Assembly (NCBI GenBank): GCA_032718475.1
Contig: JAUCBJ010002007.1
Span: 58,835 to 122,834, forward strand
From: Nemertoderma westbladi
Taxonomy: Eukaryota; Xenacoelomorpha; Nemertodermatida; Nemertodermatidae
DNA: 64,000 nt
Direction: 5' to 3'
Positions 1 to 10,773 of this stretch are shown one piece after another. The position numbers were made by a program, and so were the translations under genes. A model generated the notes under the pieces. It was not told where the DNA came from. It ran no database searches and saw only the letters and a program-made list of their open reading frames with translations. The first letter of the stretch is position 1. Every line of letters begins with the position of its first letter.

Positions 1-770
1 AGTGTTAATTTATAGGCCTATCAGACCAGAATATCTCTACATACACTAAATAAATAAAATAACACCCTTTAGTTACATGTTCTTTTTTAATATCTACCAA
101 TACATCGCAATTTCAATTTTAATTATTTTTTAAGTCATTAGATATGGTGAAAGCAAACAACAATAGTTTCCATTGCAGGCATGGCCCCTCCCTTCTTTTT
201 TCACTCATTCTCTTTCACCCTCATCATACCCACCCACCTATTAGTCTGTGTGTGGTGATGTACATCTCACCAAAAAATTTTCTTGTGATTCAAATTTAAG
301 CTATGTGTATTATATTTGGTTTGATGGAGGATATTAATAAATAAATTCAATTCAGGACGGAAGTCGATGTTTGCATTTTGGAAAGAGTTGAATAGCGATT
401 GTGTTAATTGATTTACTGACAAGGTCAACATCAATATTATTATTATTATTATAGTTTATTGACAAAAAAGATTCTAAAAGTGTAACTGCTCACGTCAAAT
501 CCAATTGTCACATTATACAGTAATACGTCATAAACATTGTATAACATTAAATAAATATGATAAAAATAATTAAACATTAATGGTCTAAATGTATAACATT
601 AAATAAATATGATATAAATAATTAAACATTAAAGGTCTAAATCTGTTATATACATACATATATAGTGCATTCTAAATGAATATATAATCTGAATTTGTCA
701 TAGTGTTAGGCGTAAACATTTTAATATTATCAATAAGTCACTGGTCTATTCCAGGACTTTTAATGCTGAG
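1..770. other. AT-rich intergenic DNA, no gene seen
   Basis: I see no coding sequence, RNA gene or element end in this stretch. It is AT-rich and holds an ATT microsatellite near 434-450 and one short tandem duplication, listed separately. Confidence 0.6.
541..644. repeat. Tandem duplication, two 52-bp copies
   Basis: Copy one (541-592) and copy two (593-644) start with the same word ATAACATTAAATAAATATGA and differ at only a few positions. The unit is very AT-rich and has no coding content. Confidence 0.85.
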
Positions 771-771
771 T

Positions 772-1199
772 TTATGAAAGACATATATAGATTGTTGGAG
801 CAGTCAACTGGAGTAACATGCATACCTGAGCTAGAAGTGTGCAGTCCCTAATAATGTGGGATTCCAACATTAGTTGTCCTGCAACAAGTAATATGGGGAG
901 AGACGAGTGGGACTGAGCCTCACAAAGTGTCGGAGGAACTGTGACCGTAAGGAATTCACCCGGAAGGATGAGTGAGGACTGGATCGGCGCATGGAGGATC
1001 TTGGTGGAAGCATGCCGAACAGTTGAGTATTTGGTCCAGTGATTAACAAATAGACAAACCACCTGGGAAAAAATTAGTGACTGGGTGGGTCGAATAGTTA
1101 CATTGTTAGATGCAAGAAACGACATACCATGGAGTAGAGGTGTATTACAAATATATACCATGCCTAATATCCCTAAAATTATAACAGGAATTGGCATTT
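772..1199 (-). other. Unrecognised open frame
   Basis: A minus-strand frame of about 145 codons is open here and runs into the adjacent 71-bp repeat. The translation has no motif I recognise. A stretch containing LPGEFLTVTVPP and ILLVAGQL vaguely recalls the linker between protease and reverse transcriptase of LTR retrotransposons, but this is too weak for a call. Confidence 0.2.
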
Positions 1200-1412
1200 C
1201 TCTCAACTTAACCAAGAACCTTTTATATTTAAATGCGAGCTCTGTTTCTTTGCGACATTGATCAGAATTTCTCTCAACTTAACCAAGAACCTTTTATATT
1301 TAAATGCGAGCTCTGTTTCTTTGCGACATTGATCAGAATTTCTCTCAACTTAACCAAGAACCTTTTATATTTAAATGCAAGCTCTGTTTCTTTGCGACAT
1401 TGATCAGAATCT
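1200..1412. repeat. Three tandem 71-bp repeats
   Basis: Copies start with CTCTCAACTTAACCAAGAAC at 1200, 1271 and 1342, a constant spacing of 71 bp, and are nearly identical, so the array is young. 71 is not a multiple of three, so a reading frame through the array changes phase in each unit and the short frames here are by-products of the repeat. DNA from 1412 to 2020 shows no recognised gene. Confidence 0.9.
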
Positions 1413-2022
1413 AAGTTGGGTGGGCAAGGAGCAATTTTTAATCTGTTCAGCTGTAACATCAAAAATCCCAAATAGAATTAACCACTTTTCAAAATGGTCC
1501 ATTTCCTCCAAAAATGTACTAATAATGACATGGCAGGCTAATATTGTAACAAATGAAACTTTATCATCAAATGAAATACAGGATTTGGGAAGCCCCATAT
1601 CAAATATCCTCCTCAGGAATATCGCTGATTGAAGTATTAGCTGACAATGCTAACATAAAGTGAAAGGGTTAATGAGTATGGGCCACCAAACCCATTGATA
1701 ATACTCAAGGCGACAATTTTGCTGATTAATTCAAACCATTTAGGTAGTTATAGATTGTGTCGAAATTATAAACCACCAGTGTCAACAGATTCCTCACCAA
1801 TGAACCAAACTGCTCTGCTATATATATAGCAGTTGTATATCTTCATCCTCTAAACATTCAAACACATGTTCCACAAGCGTATGATGTAGAAGTTCTAATG
1901 ACAATCAATGGTGGAACAACTGCAAATTCCTTAAAAATTATATTTTTCTGGCCCTGGCCCACAGGGGGTTTGCACATACTGCGCTCATGGGGAGCACCAC
2001 CATGCGCGACAGGGGGAACACC

Positions 2023-2050
2023 CAGGGGCGGGCGACAAGAAGCTCCGTTA
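2023..2050 (+). repeat. Harbinger left terminal inverted repeat
   Basis: The 28 bases beginning CAGGGGCGGGCGACA match the reverse complement of 6900-6927 at 27 positions. The repeat leads directly into subterminal TTAACGG motifs. Confidence 0.85.
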
Positions 2051-2431
2051 GTGCTAACGGCGCCGTTAACTAACATTATGAGCGACACGAAACCTCCGTT
2101 AAATTAACGGCAACTTTAACTAACGGAAGCCAGCGTCTCGAAGCTCCGTTACACTAACGGAGGACTCTCCGTTAAGGTATTTTACACCATGCGCCAGAAA
2201 GCACCTTTAAGGTTCCGTTAAGAAATGTTTTGTATTCTACTCTACATAACTACAGTAAATGCATTCTGGAAAACAATTTTTTATAGCTTTCATAGTACAG
2301 TATATAGAACTTAAATTCACGTACAGTGTCATTCGTCTGCTCATTATCAAGTTATATTTGGGTACTAAAACTAGGTAAAAAATTTTTTTATTTTTTAAAT
2401 AGCTAGTTTTTGTTTCCTTTTCTTTTAAAAA

Positions 2432-2820
2432 TGTTCTAGAACATATTGTCAATTTATTTTTTTATTAATTTTGTTCTAGAACAAATAATTGTTGTTCTAG
2501 AACAAAATTAATTAATTAGGATTTTTTGTTGTTATCAAAGCTAGTTTTGCTTACTTTTTTCCAATGTTCTAGAACATATCGCCTATTCATTTTTGTAAAA
2601 AGTAATGATCTAGAACAAATATTTTTTGTACCAGAACATTTTAAAAAATTTGTTTTTTTGTGTTTTTTTATTTGATTAGTAAGTGTTAATAACAATTACT
2701 AACAAACTAACTACAAATTTTCATTGTAGCTAGTGATTTTTATAAATATGTGATACAAAGATAACATAGAATATAAAATTCACAGAATTAACAAATTAGT
2801 TAGTTTTTTTTCTAGAACAT
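2432..2820. promoter_or_regulatory. Array of TGTTCTAGAACA palindromes
   Basis: The perfect 12-bp palindrome TGTTCTAGAACA occurs at 2432, 2472, 2493 and 2575, with decayed copies near 2606 and 2809. The array lies 100-490 bp upstream of the transposase start codon. The core TTCTAGAA has the TTCnnGAA layout of a heat-shock factor dimer site. This could be a transposase-binding or promoter element; the role is inferred from position only. Confidence 0.45.
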
Positions 2821-2920
2821 TTTTTAAAAAAGTAACAAAAACTAGCTATTTAGACAATTTGAGGGGGTGTGCCCAAAACACAGTAGTACCGTTATACAGT
2901 ATTTGTCGGTAGCTCTAATA

Positions 2921-3994
2921 ATGTGGCGCGTTGCAGCCGATGTGGATTTAGATGTACAATCGCGACTTTTCCGTCATCGGTTAGATCCTTTTAGCGATCT
3001 TCGAGATATCGAATTTTACGAACGATACAGGTTCAAAAAAGAAGTTGCGGCAGATTTGTGCGACAGATTCCAGTCGACACTTGAAAGGACGACACAGAGG
3101 TCGGTGCTTTTGCAGCCGCAAATCAAGTTTTTATTAAATCTTAATATTAAAATTTTATAAAATATTTAATAAAATTTTGAAATGTGGGGGAAAGCTGCAA
3201 AACTACTGTAAATTTATAAAGGTCAGAGAGTATGTCTGTAGAAACGCAAATATGCACTGCTCTCCGATATTATGCACATGGTGGTTTCCTTCCTGTTATT
3301 GGTGATATACATGGCATTTCTGATCGCAGTGCCAGTCGTGCAATTCACGCTGTATCATCGGCTATATATGATAGGTACTCCGATTTCATAAAGTGGCCTA
3401 CTTCTGTCGAAATGTCACACAATATGGAACAATATTTCGCATACTCATGTTTCCCCAAGATTGTAGGCGTAGTCGATGGCTGTCATGTCCGTATAGCAAG
3501 TCCTGCGTCTCCATACATTGAATCGGCATTCATAAATCGCAAGCAATTTCATTCAATTAACTGCCACTTTGTCTGCAACCTTAGCTTAGAGCTATTCGAT
3601 GTAAGCACGAAATGGCCTGGATCTACACAAGATGCCTTCATGCTACGTCAATCGCAGAGCTGGGATCGACAGCTCGATTTTGGGGGTGGTTGGTTGTTAG
3701 GTGACTCAGCCTATCCCCTTTCAAGTTGGCTTCTTACACCTTTCGACTATCCGAATGGCAGACCCGAAGAACGTTACAATTTGGCCCATAAACGGGCCAG
3801 GTCGTCTATCGAAAGGTGTAATGGTGCACTGAAAATCAACTTTGCACCGGAGAGGGCATCAAAGATAATAATGGCTTGCGCTTGTCTCCATAATTGGGCT
3901 TGAAAGCAATGATCAGATTTATCAACATGGTCCAGTTTTGGGTCAAGGTGTTCAAACTCGAAATAATTTAGTTGCCAATGTATTTGCATATTAA
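2921..3994 (+). CDS. Harbinger (HARBI1-like) transposase, two exons, one frameshift
   Basis: This is a DDE nuclease that would cut and paste the element. An ATG at 2921 opens exon 1 (WRVAADVD...ERTTQ). The best intron is 3100-3230 (AG/GTCGG to AG), which joins in frame to exon 2 reading MSVETQICTALRYYAHGGF, the usual Harbinger helix-turn-helix region. The catalytic residues are visible in order: D in GVVDGCHV, D in LGDSAYPLSSW, and E in ARSSIERCNGALK. The main frame stops at 3903 just after CLHNWA, but the expected tail (beginning LESNDQIYQ, with TRNNLVANVFAY at its end) continues in the next frame to a stop at 3994. A 1-base indel near 3898 therefore breaks the last 31 codons. Apart from that the gene looks complete at roughly the usual family length. 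Confidence 0.85.
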
Positions 3995-4239
3995 TAATTC
4001 GCATATATATTTAATACTACATGAGTACCATTTATTATATGTAAATAATATGTATGATTATTTAAAGGTTCGAGGTGCCTACAGTAAGTTTATATACTGA
4101 ATATACAGTATATATTGTTTTATTTACTATTAATTAAATGTTTAAATTACATGTTGTTTTGAAAAATTAATAGAGTTAGTGCGGTATGCTTTAAAGAGAT
4201 TGAATTTTATATTCAGATGAATAGTCGACATCTACATTG

Positions 4240-4434
4240 TCATGTTGATATTGAATCGGCTGTTGTGGGTTGATAATGATGTCGATGGGGTGGCTGAACT
4301 TGAGGCTGGTATGTTTGATGAAGTTGTGGTTGGAGTGGCTGAAGTTGAGGCTGGTATGTTTGATGAAGTTGTTGTTGCGGTGGTTGAACTTCTGCCTGGG
4401 ATGTTTGACAAAATTGTTGAAAATATTCTACTGC
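4240..4434 (-). CDS. Possible C-terminal exon of Harbinger Myb-like gene, Gln/Pro-rich
   Basis: In one minus-strand frame the translation is Gln/Pro-rich with a repeated motif (QLHQTYQPQ, twice). It reflects an imperfect tandem repeat of about 45 bp in the DNA at 4290-4400. A splice acceptor-like TTCTGCAG lies just upstream in sense (plus 4434-4441), and the Myb-like exon upstream ends at a good donor. A second frame gives a Ser/Thr-rich reading, so the frame actually used is uncertain. Confidence 0.35.
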   Translation of the reverse strand, partial: AVEYFQQFCQTSQAEVQPPQQQLHQTYQPQLQPLQPQLHQTYQPQVQPPHRHHYQPTTADSIST

Positions 4435-5405
4435 AGAATTTCTAAACTTTTCACAGAATACATGTGTACCAAGTTTGGTTATACATTATTTCATCAATGA
4501 TTGGCGGACTTATTTCGGTTTTTATCAAAACTTTGAAACTATCGGTACCAACAGACAGAATGTCTGATATGTGACATTTGATTCCTTAAAGTTCAGATTA
4601 TTTCCAAACTTTTGACAGACTTCATATGTACGTACCAAGTTTGGTTTAATTTCATCTATAAATGACCGAGTTATACAGTATTAGCGATCAAAAATTAGAC
4701 AGATGACAGACAACTCCTCAACGGCACCCATATGCTAAGACTTCGGGTCAATTTGTGGGTCGCCCCACATTTTGCATCCATATCTTGGTTGGAAATACTT
4801 AGTTGCACTTTATTATCACTAATTATCCAGAAATTACTGTTAGGTTAAGTGTAAGATACCATTTTGACCATAACATTCGTACAGGTCCCGTACTTTACTT
4901 AGCAATGTCCCATACTTTACCACACAAACCACACTGTAAAAAATTAGCAATGTAGCAATTCGTCTGATATTTATATTTTTGTTTAAGCTTAATAATACAG
5001 CTTTATCCTAAACATCAACTCAACACGGTACCTGCGCACAATTCGCTAAATTTTAGAATTGAAATCATAAAATAAAAAAAACCATTTCGTACGAATCCGT
5101 ACTTTACCTTAATTGGACAAGCTGGTGTTTTCTCAAAAGTGACTAAGTCCCGCCATAAGCTTCGCGATATCAAAGCTGATATTCGAAAGTTTAATCCAAG
5201 CACAATTTTGTGCACATATGTGATGTGGATATCATTGTACAGGCAATCAAAGTTCAAAATTGTGTACGAATGTCCCGTACTTTACTTTGGAATGAGCCAT
5301 CACCGTTTCAGGCGGCAATTGTCGATACACTATCAACTCGATGTCACTAAGGATACCTTCAAGGGTCCCTATTTCTTCCTCCCCTCCCCCTGTTCTCCTT
5401 ATCAC

Positions 5406-5677
5406 CTTCTTTCACCCCTAATGAAATCTGTGGCCTTCTTCTTCACCACCATCTTTAAATTGGACCATTTGTCTTTAACATTTTCTAATGTACGGTTTTT
5501 TCCACCTACGGCATTTACTTTTTCTAATATAATATCGTATGCTCTAGCTTTTTTTTTCTGAGTAACATCGCTTGAGTGCTTGCTCGTTATAATCTCATTA
5601 TTACTTGCAAAACCCGTAAATAATGCTGTCATTTCCTGTTGCGAGAATGCTTCCTTTCTCGTTCGTTTTGCCATCAT
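5406..5677 (-). CDS. Myb/SANT-like DNA-binding protein of the Harbinger element, exon 1
   Basis: Autonomous Harbinger elements usually encode a second protein with a Myb/SANT-like trihelix that helps the transposase reach the nucleus and the element ends. This exon starts at an ATG (5677) and encodes AKRTRKEAFSQQEMTALFTGF, then a spaced-aromatic three-helix pattern including KKARAYDIILEKVNAVGG and LENVKDKWSNLKMVVKKKA. That LxxVKxKWxNLK signature is typical of the family. It ends at GERR next to a strong donor (AG/GTGATAAG, plus 5398-5407). A later exon is probably at 4240-4434. It is transcribed convergently with the transposase. Confidence 0.7.
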
Positions 5678-5836
5678 AAAATTGTGTGCGCTATTGGCTA
5701 AAGCTGGAAATGTACTTGACTGGTAGTATTACTGCTATATGGTGTACCAAAAGTCTGGGATGTTTCAGTTTAAAACGGCACTCCAACCCAAAGGCGTTCT
5801 AAACTATAAGCCATGTAGCCGGAACTTTCTAACTAA

Positions 5837-5963
5837 GGCCCCCCTCACTCGGAGCAACTGGTTTCTGAAACTTGTTGCTGCAACTTGTTTCCGAAACTTG
5901 TTTCTATTTGTGATGAGTCCAGCAACAAGTTTCAAGAAACAAGTTGCTCCATGTGAGGGGGCG
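5837..5963. mobile_element. Small palindromic MITE
   Basis: The stretch folds on itself. GCCCCCCTCAC at the left matches GTGAGGGGGC at the right, followed inward by GGAGCAACT / AGTTGCTCC-like arms containing repeated AAACTTGTT words. It has no coding content, and it interrupts the space between the Harbinger genes. No clear target duplication is seen. Confidence 0.6.
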
Positions 5964-6899
5964 TTACTTGAGGGTTTAGATTACATAGTATAAACACTGT
6001 GGCAATTTCATGTAAATATTAAATATTTCGTAAAAATGTGAATAAATTTTTAATTAGTATTATTGTTCCTCCAAAGCATGCTAACAATAATTTTATTCAT
6101 GTGTATGTGTATATTTTTGAATGTTAGCTAGTGTTTAAAATTGGCGTTTCAACGGCACTAGTTCGTCATTTCGACAACCCCATCTAATTGGTAAAGCTCC
6201 CTTGATTTATATATATTATGTTCCAGAACATAGTCTACATACATCCAACATAATATTTTTTGTGGTAGCTACTAATTTTCAAAATACTAGCTATTAAAAA
6301 ATATTATTTTATTATTTAATTTATTTAAATTTTTTGGTTTCTAGAATGTTTTTGCAATTTAAATTTAGCTAAATTCATTTTCAATACAACCAAAAATACT
6401 ACCAATAATAACAAACACTAGCTACAGTATATAGGGGCCTACTATATAAAACAAGCTATGTAATATAATAAAAACAACTAAATATAATATGAAATATCTG
6501 ACGTTATTTTTTTGCTTGACTACTTTGCCTTTGCTTGCATGAACCCCATTTTTGACTGATGGTACGAATTTTTCAAAATATTTGATTTGATTTACATGAA
6601 AATTCCACTGTTTTTACTATGTAATCTAAACACTCAAATTAGCTAGTAAATTCCTGCTGCATGGCTTAATATTTTAGGACTCCTTTCGCCAACCATCAAC
6701 AATACCTGAATCTAGTTGCTAAGCAGCCACAACAACACTTACGTGTACGCCATCTTATGTCCATTTCAGTAACATCATTTTTAGCATTAACGGAGCATTA
6801 ACGGAAAGCTCACTAACGGAGGCCTAAATACTCGTTCGTGTCCCCATTATGAGTTCTCCGTTAAGTGCACTTCCGTTAAGCCTCCGTTAACTTTAAAAT

Positions 6900-6927
6900 T
6901 AACGGAGCTTCGTGTCGCCCGCCCCTG
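6900..6927 (-). repeat. Harbinger right terminal inverted repeat
   Basis: This is the inverted partner of 2023-2050 and ends CGCCCGCCCCTG on the plus strand. Five or more TTAACGG/CCGTTAA motifs lie within the 130 bp inside it, mirroring the left end. Confidence 0.85.
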
Positions 6928-8056
6928 AGCTCCACAAGGGGCGGAAGGGGGAACACCAAACCCCCTCACTAGCGGAGCATGGACAACAGGGGCTATAACT
7001 TCCAACTGAAGACACTGACATTCAATTGGGACATTGTTGTTAATGGGTGTCACCGATGAGAAATGCAGAGTGGGCAATGATGGAAGTTCCCTTCCGGCGC
7101 TCTGCCTGGCCTTCACCTAACCAATGATGTACCTGTAGCAGTATGCAGCACTAGTGCGAACAGTTTACCAGAAACAACACACCTGTAAGTTAAATAATAT
7201 TCATTAATACCATTAATTTTTAATTATTATACTATTAATATATAACTATTAATAATATTTTTATTATGATCCATTTCTTTCATAATCCAACTTTATTATG
7301 AATGTTTTTATACAATCGCTTTTAAATTTTAACATCAGACATAGTTCTTTATTACTCAAGCGAACGGACGTAGTTTTATTACAAACTTGTAACAATGAGT
7401 TAATAACTAGTTAATGCTCTACTCTAGATTTTATAATTTGTTACATAACAATGTGCTCTTATACTGAAGGCATAAACTAAAATATCAGTAGTAGTAAAAG
7501 TATTAGTAGTAAAATAACCGAGTGTGTGTAACCATGGTATCAAAATAGCATGAAAATTGTTTGAAGCGAGGGAATTTTGTGACGTCACAGATTGTTATCA
7601 TAAAGTAGATCAGTACTTTATAAACGCCCTTATAATCGCGAAATATAAATAACTAATGGAAGTTTTGAATAAACTTCCTTGAATAAAAATAAGTTACGTT
7701 TGTCTTTAACTACAAACTGAGCGTATATCAGTCAAACAAAAATATATCGAACACAAAAGCAGGGGGGGGGGGCTATTAAGCAACCAAAATTCAATAAATA
7801 ATTTAAATTAATACATAAATAAGGATAAGTATTAAGTTTCACAACTTACCTACAGAACACCAGTAAGTTAATTCCTTCTTACCCCTTTTTAGCTCCTTTC
7901 CCGTAGGAAACCTGGAGGGTGGACTTTGCCAGCTTGGTGATGTGGAATATCTGTGATTGCAGTCGCGTGTTCCATACTTACACCCCTCTACCCTGTAACG
8001 AAACGAGTACCTGTCTCCTAAAAGAACAGTCAAGTGGTTCTCGAGATCTGTTCCCT
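6928..8056. other. No gene recognised
   Basis: A minus-strand open frame of 84 codons (7839-8093) has no recognisable motif. DNA flanking the Harbinger right end can be read in a proline-rich frame, but nothing identifies it. A G run lies near 7764. Confidence 0.5.
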
Positions 8057-8156
8057 CCCGGATGGCTAAGGAAAAGGAAGACTGGGTAGTCATTACAGGT
8101 ATTCTTCCCGGATGGCTAAGGAAAAGGAAGACTGGGTAGTCATTACAGGTATTCTA
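8057..8156. repeat. Perfect 50-bp tandem duplication
   Basis: The word CCCGGATGGCTAAGGAAAAG starts both copies (8057 and 8107), and the 50 bases are identical except at the final position. This is a very recent duplication. Confidence 0.9.
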
Positions 8157-8465
8157 TGGTATACGGTACGTTAATCTGAAACATAAACATTTATTATGCG
8201 AAATTAATTATAATTAATTCATTAATATAACATCTAAAGATTGATTATGATTAAATAATTGATATTAAATAATTAATTATTTTATTGTATATCCATGTTG
8301 CTTCATTCAGTCATTCAAGTGAAGTAAAACAAGTAGAAAGTTCAATTTTATTCAGCTGTTAGACCAGCGATTTCCGTACTCATTTAGCTACCATTTAAGG
8401 AAGCAAGGTAGAGATGCGCCGTGGCAGCCCCTTTAATGCATTCGTGCCAAAACGAAAACTGCCCT

Positions 8466-8556
8466 GCCCCCATGTGGGGATTGAACCCACGACCTCTGGA
8501 GAGATGTGAATTCTGGAATTTAATGCTAGGGATTTAACCACTATGCCAAGGTGGAA
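8466..8556 (-). mobile_element. tRNA-like sequence, probable SINE head
   Basis: On the minus strand an RNA polymerase III A box (TGGCATAGTGG, 8538-8548) and B box (GGTTCAATCCC, 8477-8487) lie in the right order. The B box sits in a perfect 5-bp GTGGG/CCCAC T-stem. The spacing between boxes (50 bases) is long, and the sequences where a 7-bp acceptor stem should be do not pair well. It is therefore more likely a tRNA-derived SINE than a working tRNA gene. Confidence 0.5.
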
Positions 8557-8559
8557 CTT

Positions 8560-9730
8560 AATATCATTGAAAAGCTCACATTATTATTTACACACATCTA
8601 ATTTTAGTTCATGTGCGCGATAGATATTAAATTAAATACAAAATATAAATAAACAAAATAATTTACGGCTACAGGTTATGTCATTATTTAGAATTAGTAA
8701 TGTGTTGAATATTCAAACTTCTGAACTAACCTTTAATATTTTCTTGCTTCAACTACTTTTTCTCCGGTAACACTCTGAATCTGTAGTTCTATATAGTATT
8801 AATAATAAAATATAACATATCATGTAATGATACAATGGGTGTAAAATTGAAACACAAATTGATATCGGCACTGCGGTACTCGTATAGTCTAAATTAATTA
8901 TATATTTTGTAAAACTAAAATAACATTCAATCGTATCAAATAATATAAAATCAAATTATATAGTCAGACAGTCTACCTACTTGTTTTATTTTATTAAAAA
9001 AACATTATTTTACAACGATGGATCGTGTTCGCGGCGAAACCTCTGAATCGCAGAATCTGAGAGTTGTGTCAGTCTATCATCTGCGTTCTGTAGAACCATT
9101 GCCTACGCCGCTAGACAACGTTTTATTTGGTTGATCACTATTTCCATGGTACAGAATAAGTACAAAAGGGATAATTGTCTTGTTGCTATACAGCTATAAT
9201 ATATTGACATTGGTAATTGTTAAGTTGTATTGGATCAAACTGAGTAAAAAAGATCTATCTAATAATTCTGTAGCCTAATGCTATGTATCTATCTAAGAAG
9301 GTTGCAGATGTGGAGGAAATTGTGCGGAATTCTGAAGTAAGGTCTGAATGTTCTGAAAAGGGCTGAATAGTAGAAAAGGCAATAACCAAATTTGTGGGAA
9401 AGTTAATACAGAAGCAGAAAACAGAATGAATCGGAAAGTCTGATAGTTGAGCTTTATATATGGTCTGAATCTGAATTCTGATTGGTTACTCTATTCTGAG
9501 ACATACTGTACAGTATGTCGAATAAATATATTTATTGAAAATGGCATTTCGCCGATGACAGTCCCCCCTCAAATTTATGGCGAACATTTTCGCAATAAAT
9601 TGGATTGAACTACGTGGCGAAATGTTACGACATGTTTATTTTATTTAATTTTAATTCTGTAGGGATATATTATAATTTTTATTTAATTAGGGTGTGTATT
9701 ATTACAAATTCAATCATATTTAATTGAGTG
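8560..9730. other. No gene recognised
   Basis: This is AT-rich DNA without an open frame of note, RNA gene or element terminus that I can support. Confidence 0.5.
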
Positions 9731-9863
9731 GACGTACAAAGGGCACATATAGGACGTAGAAAGGGCACATATAGGACGTACAATTAAAAGTATGGATTAA
9801 AACCATACGAAAGGGCACATATAGGACGTACAATTAAAAGTATGGAATAAAACCATACGAAAG
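9731..9863. repeat. Short tandem repeats around AAAGGGCACATATAGGACGT
   Basis: The word AAAGGGCACATATAGGACGT occurs at about 9738, 9760 and 9810. The last two are embedded in roughly 50-bp units that also contain CAATTAAAAGTATGGA and AAAACCATACG. Confidence 0.75.
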
Positions 9864-10254
9864 GAGAAAGAGGAGAACCATTATTTTTATATTATTTTTA
9901 ATTTATTTTAGTAATGTGAATTTACTCACACATATAAATTATATATGGAATATAATTTGAATTTTATATTTTAGATATATATTCGATTTTATTTAAATAT
10001 TTTAGAGGTACCAATCAGTAATATAAAATAAGACCAATATGAATTTTTTTTGAAAGGGTTGAAATCAAAACAAATCAAAAAGAAAAATAATTGTTGAAAA
10101 AGAAAAATAATTGTTGAAAAAAAATTTTGATATGCAGCCTAAGTAGACTCGCGTAGGTATTATATACCGTCACCAAAATTGCACCGCATAAGTTCATGAG
10201 CTATATAAAATAATATTATAGATGGACGGACGGGGGATATACTGTATATATCAT

Positions 10255-10400
10255 GGTTGAGAGAGTCTGATCTGATGGTGTGTAATTGGCTGAGAGAGTC
10301 TGAAGGCGTCAGTATGATTGAGAGAGTCTGATCTGATGGTGTGAGATTGGCTGAGAGAGTGTGATGGCGTCAGAGTGGCTGAGAGTCTGAAGGCGTTGCA
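10255..10400. repeat. Minisatellite with 61-bp period
   Basis: GAGAGAGTCTGATCTGATGG is found at 10259 and again one period later. Each unit contains a second half-copy (GGCTGAGAGAGT...GGCGTCAG), so the array has a nested structure. It lies just upstream of the TTAA element at 10564. Confidence 0.75.
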
Positions 10401-10773
10401 ATTATTGGTCATATCGTAGTAGGTTGGCTGGTTGTTCTTGAGCATATCGTGATCGATCTGGAAGCTTAATGTACTCTGAAAGCAAAAAATACATAGATAT
10501 GTATATGTAATGTAAATGGTAGTATTCTGAAGGTGTCAGTTGTAGCTGTAAGAGCCGACTTAACCCTATTAAACCCGGGGGGGGGGGGGGTCAATATGAC
10601 CCCCCGTGGTTTTTTTATTATAATTCTGAAACAAACGCAGTTGGTTCTATTGTCTTCCTAGTAGTGAAAACCGTTTTCAAAAATATTCGGTAGTTTTCGA
10701 GTTATAGCACCATTTTTTAACCCTACTTTTGGCACTTTCTTTGAGACCTTTTTTGAGAATTACATTTCATTAA

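Larger units (their letters stand above)
2023..6927. mobile_element. Harbinger/PIF DNA transposon, about 4.9 kb
   Basis: The ends carry 28-bp terminal inverted repeats (2023-2050 and 6900-6927, 27 of 28 matching) beginning CAGGGGCGGGCGACA. Further CCGTTAA/TTAACGG repeats lie inside both ends (2040-2220 and 6785-6905). Between them are the two genes expected of a Harbinger element: a DDE transposase on plus (2921-3994) and a Myb/SANT-like protein on minus (5406-5677), transcribed towards each other. No clean 3-bp target duplication is visible. A 12-bp word AGGGGGAACACC occurs just outside the left end (2011-2022) and again 19 bp beyond the right end (6946-6957), so the exact outer boundary is open. 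A small MITE at 5837-5963 is nested inside. Confidence 0.8.

Noticed and set aside
8466-8556. Functional tRNA gene
   Set aside because: The box spacing is too long and there is no convincing acceptor or anticodon stem.
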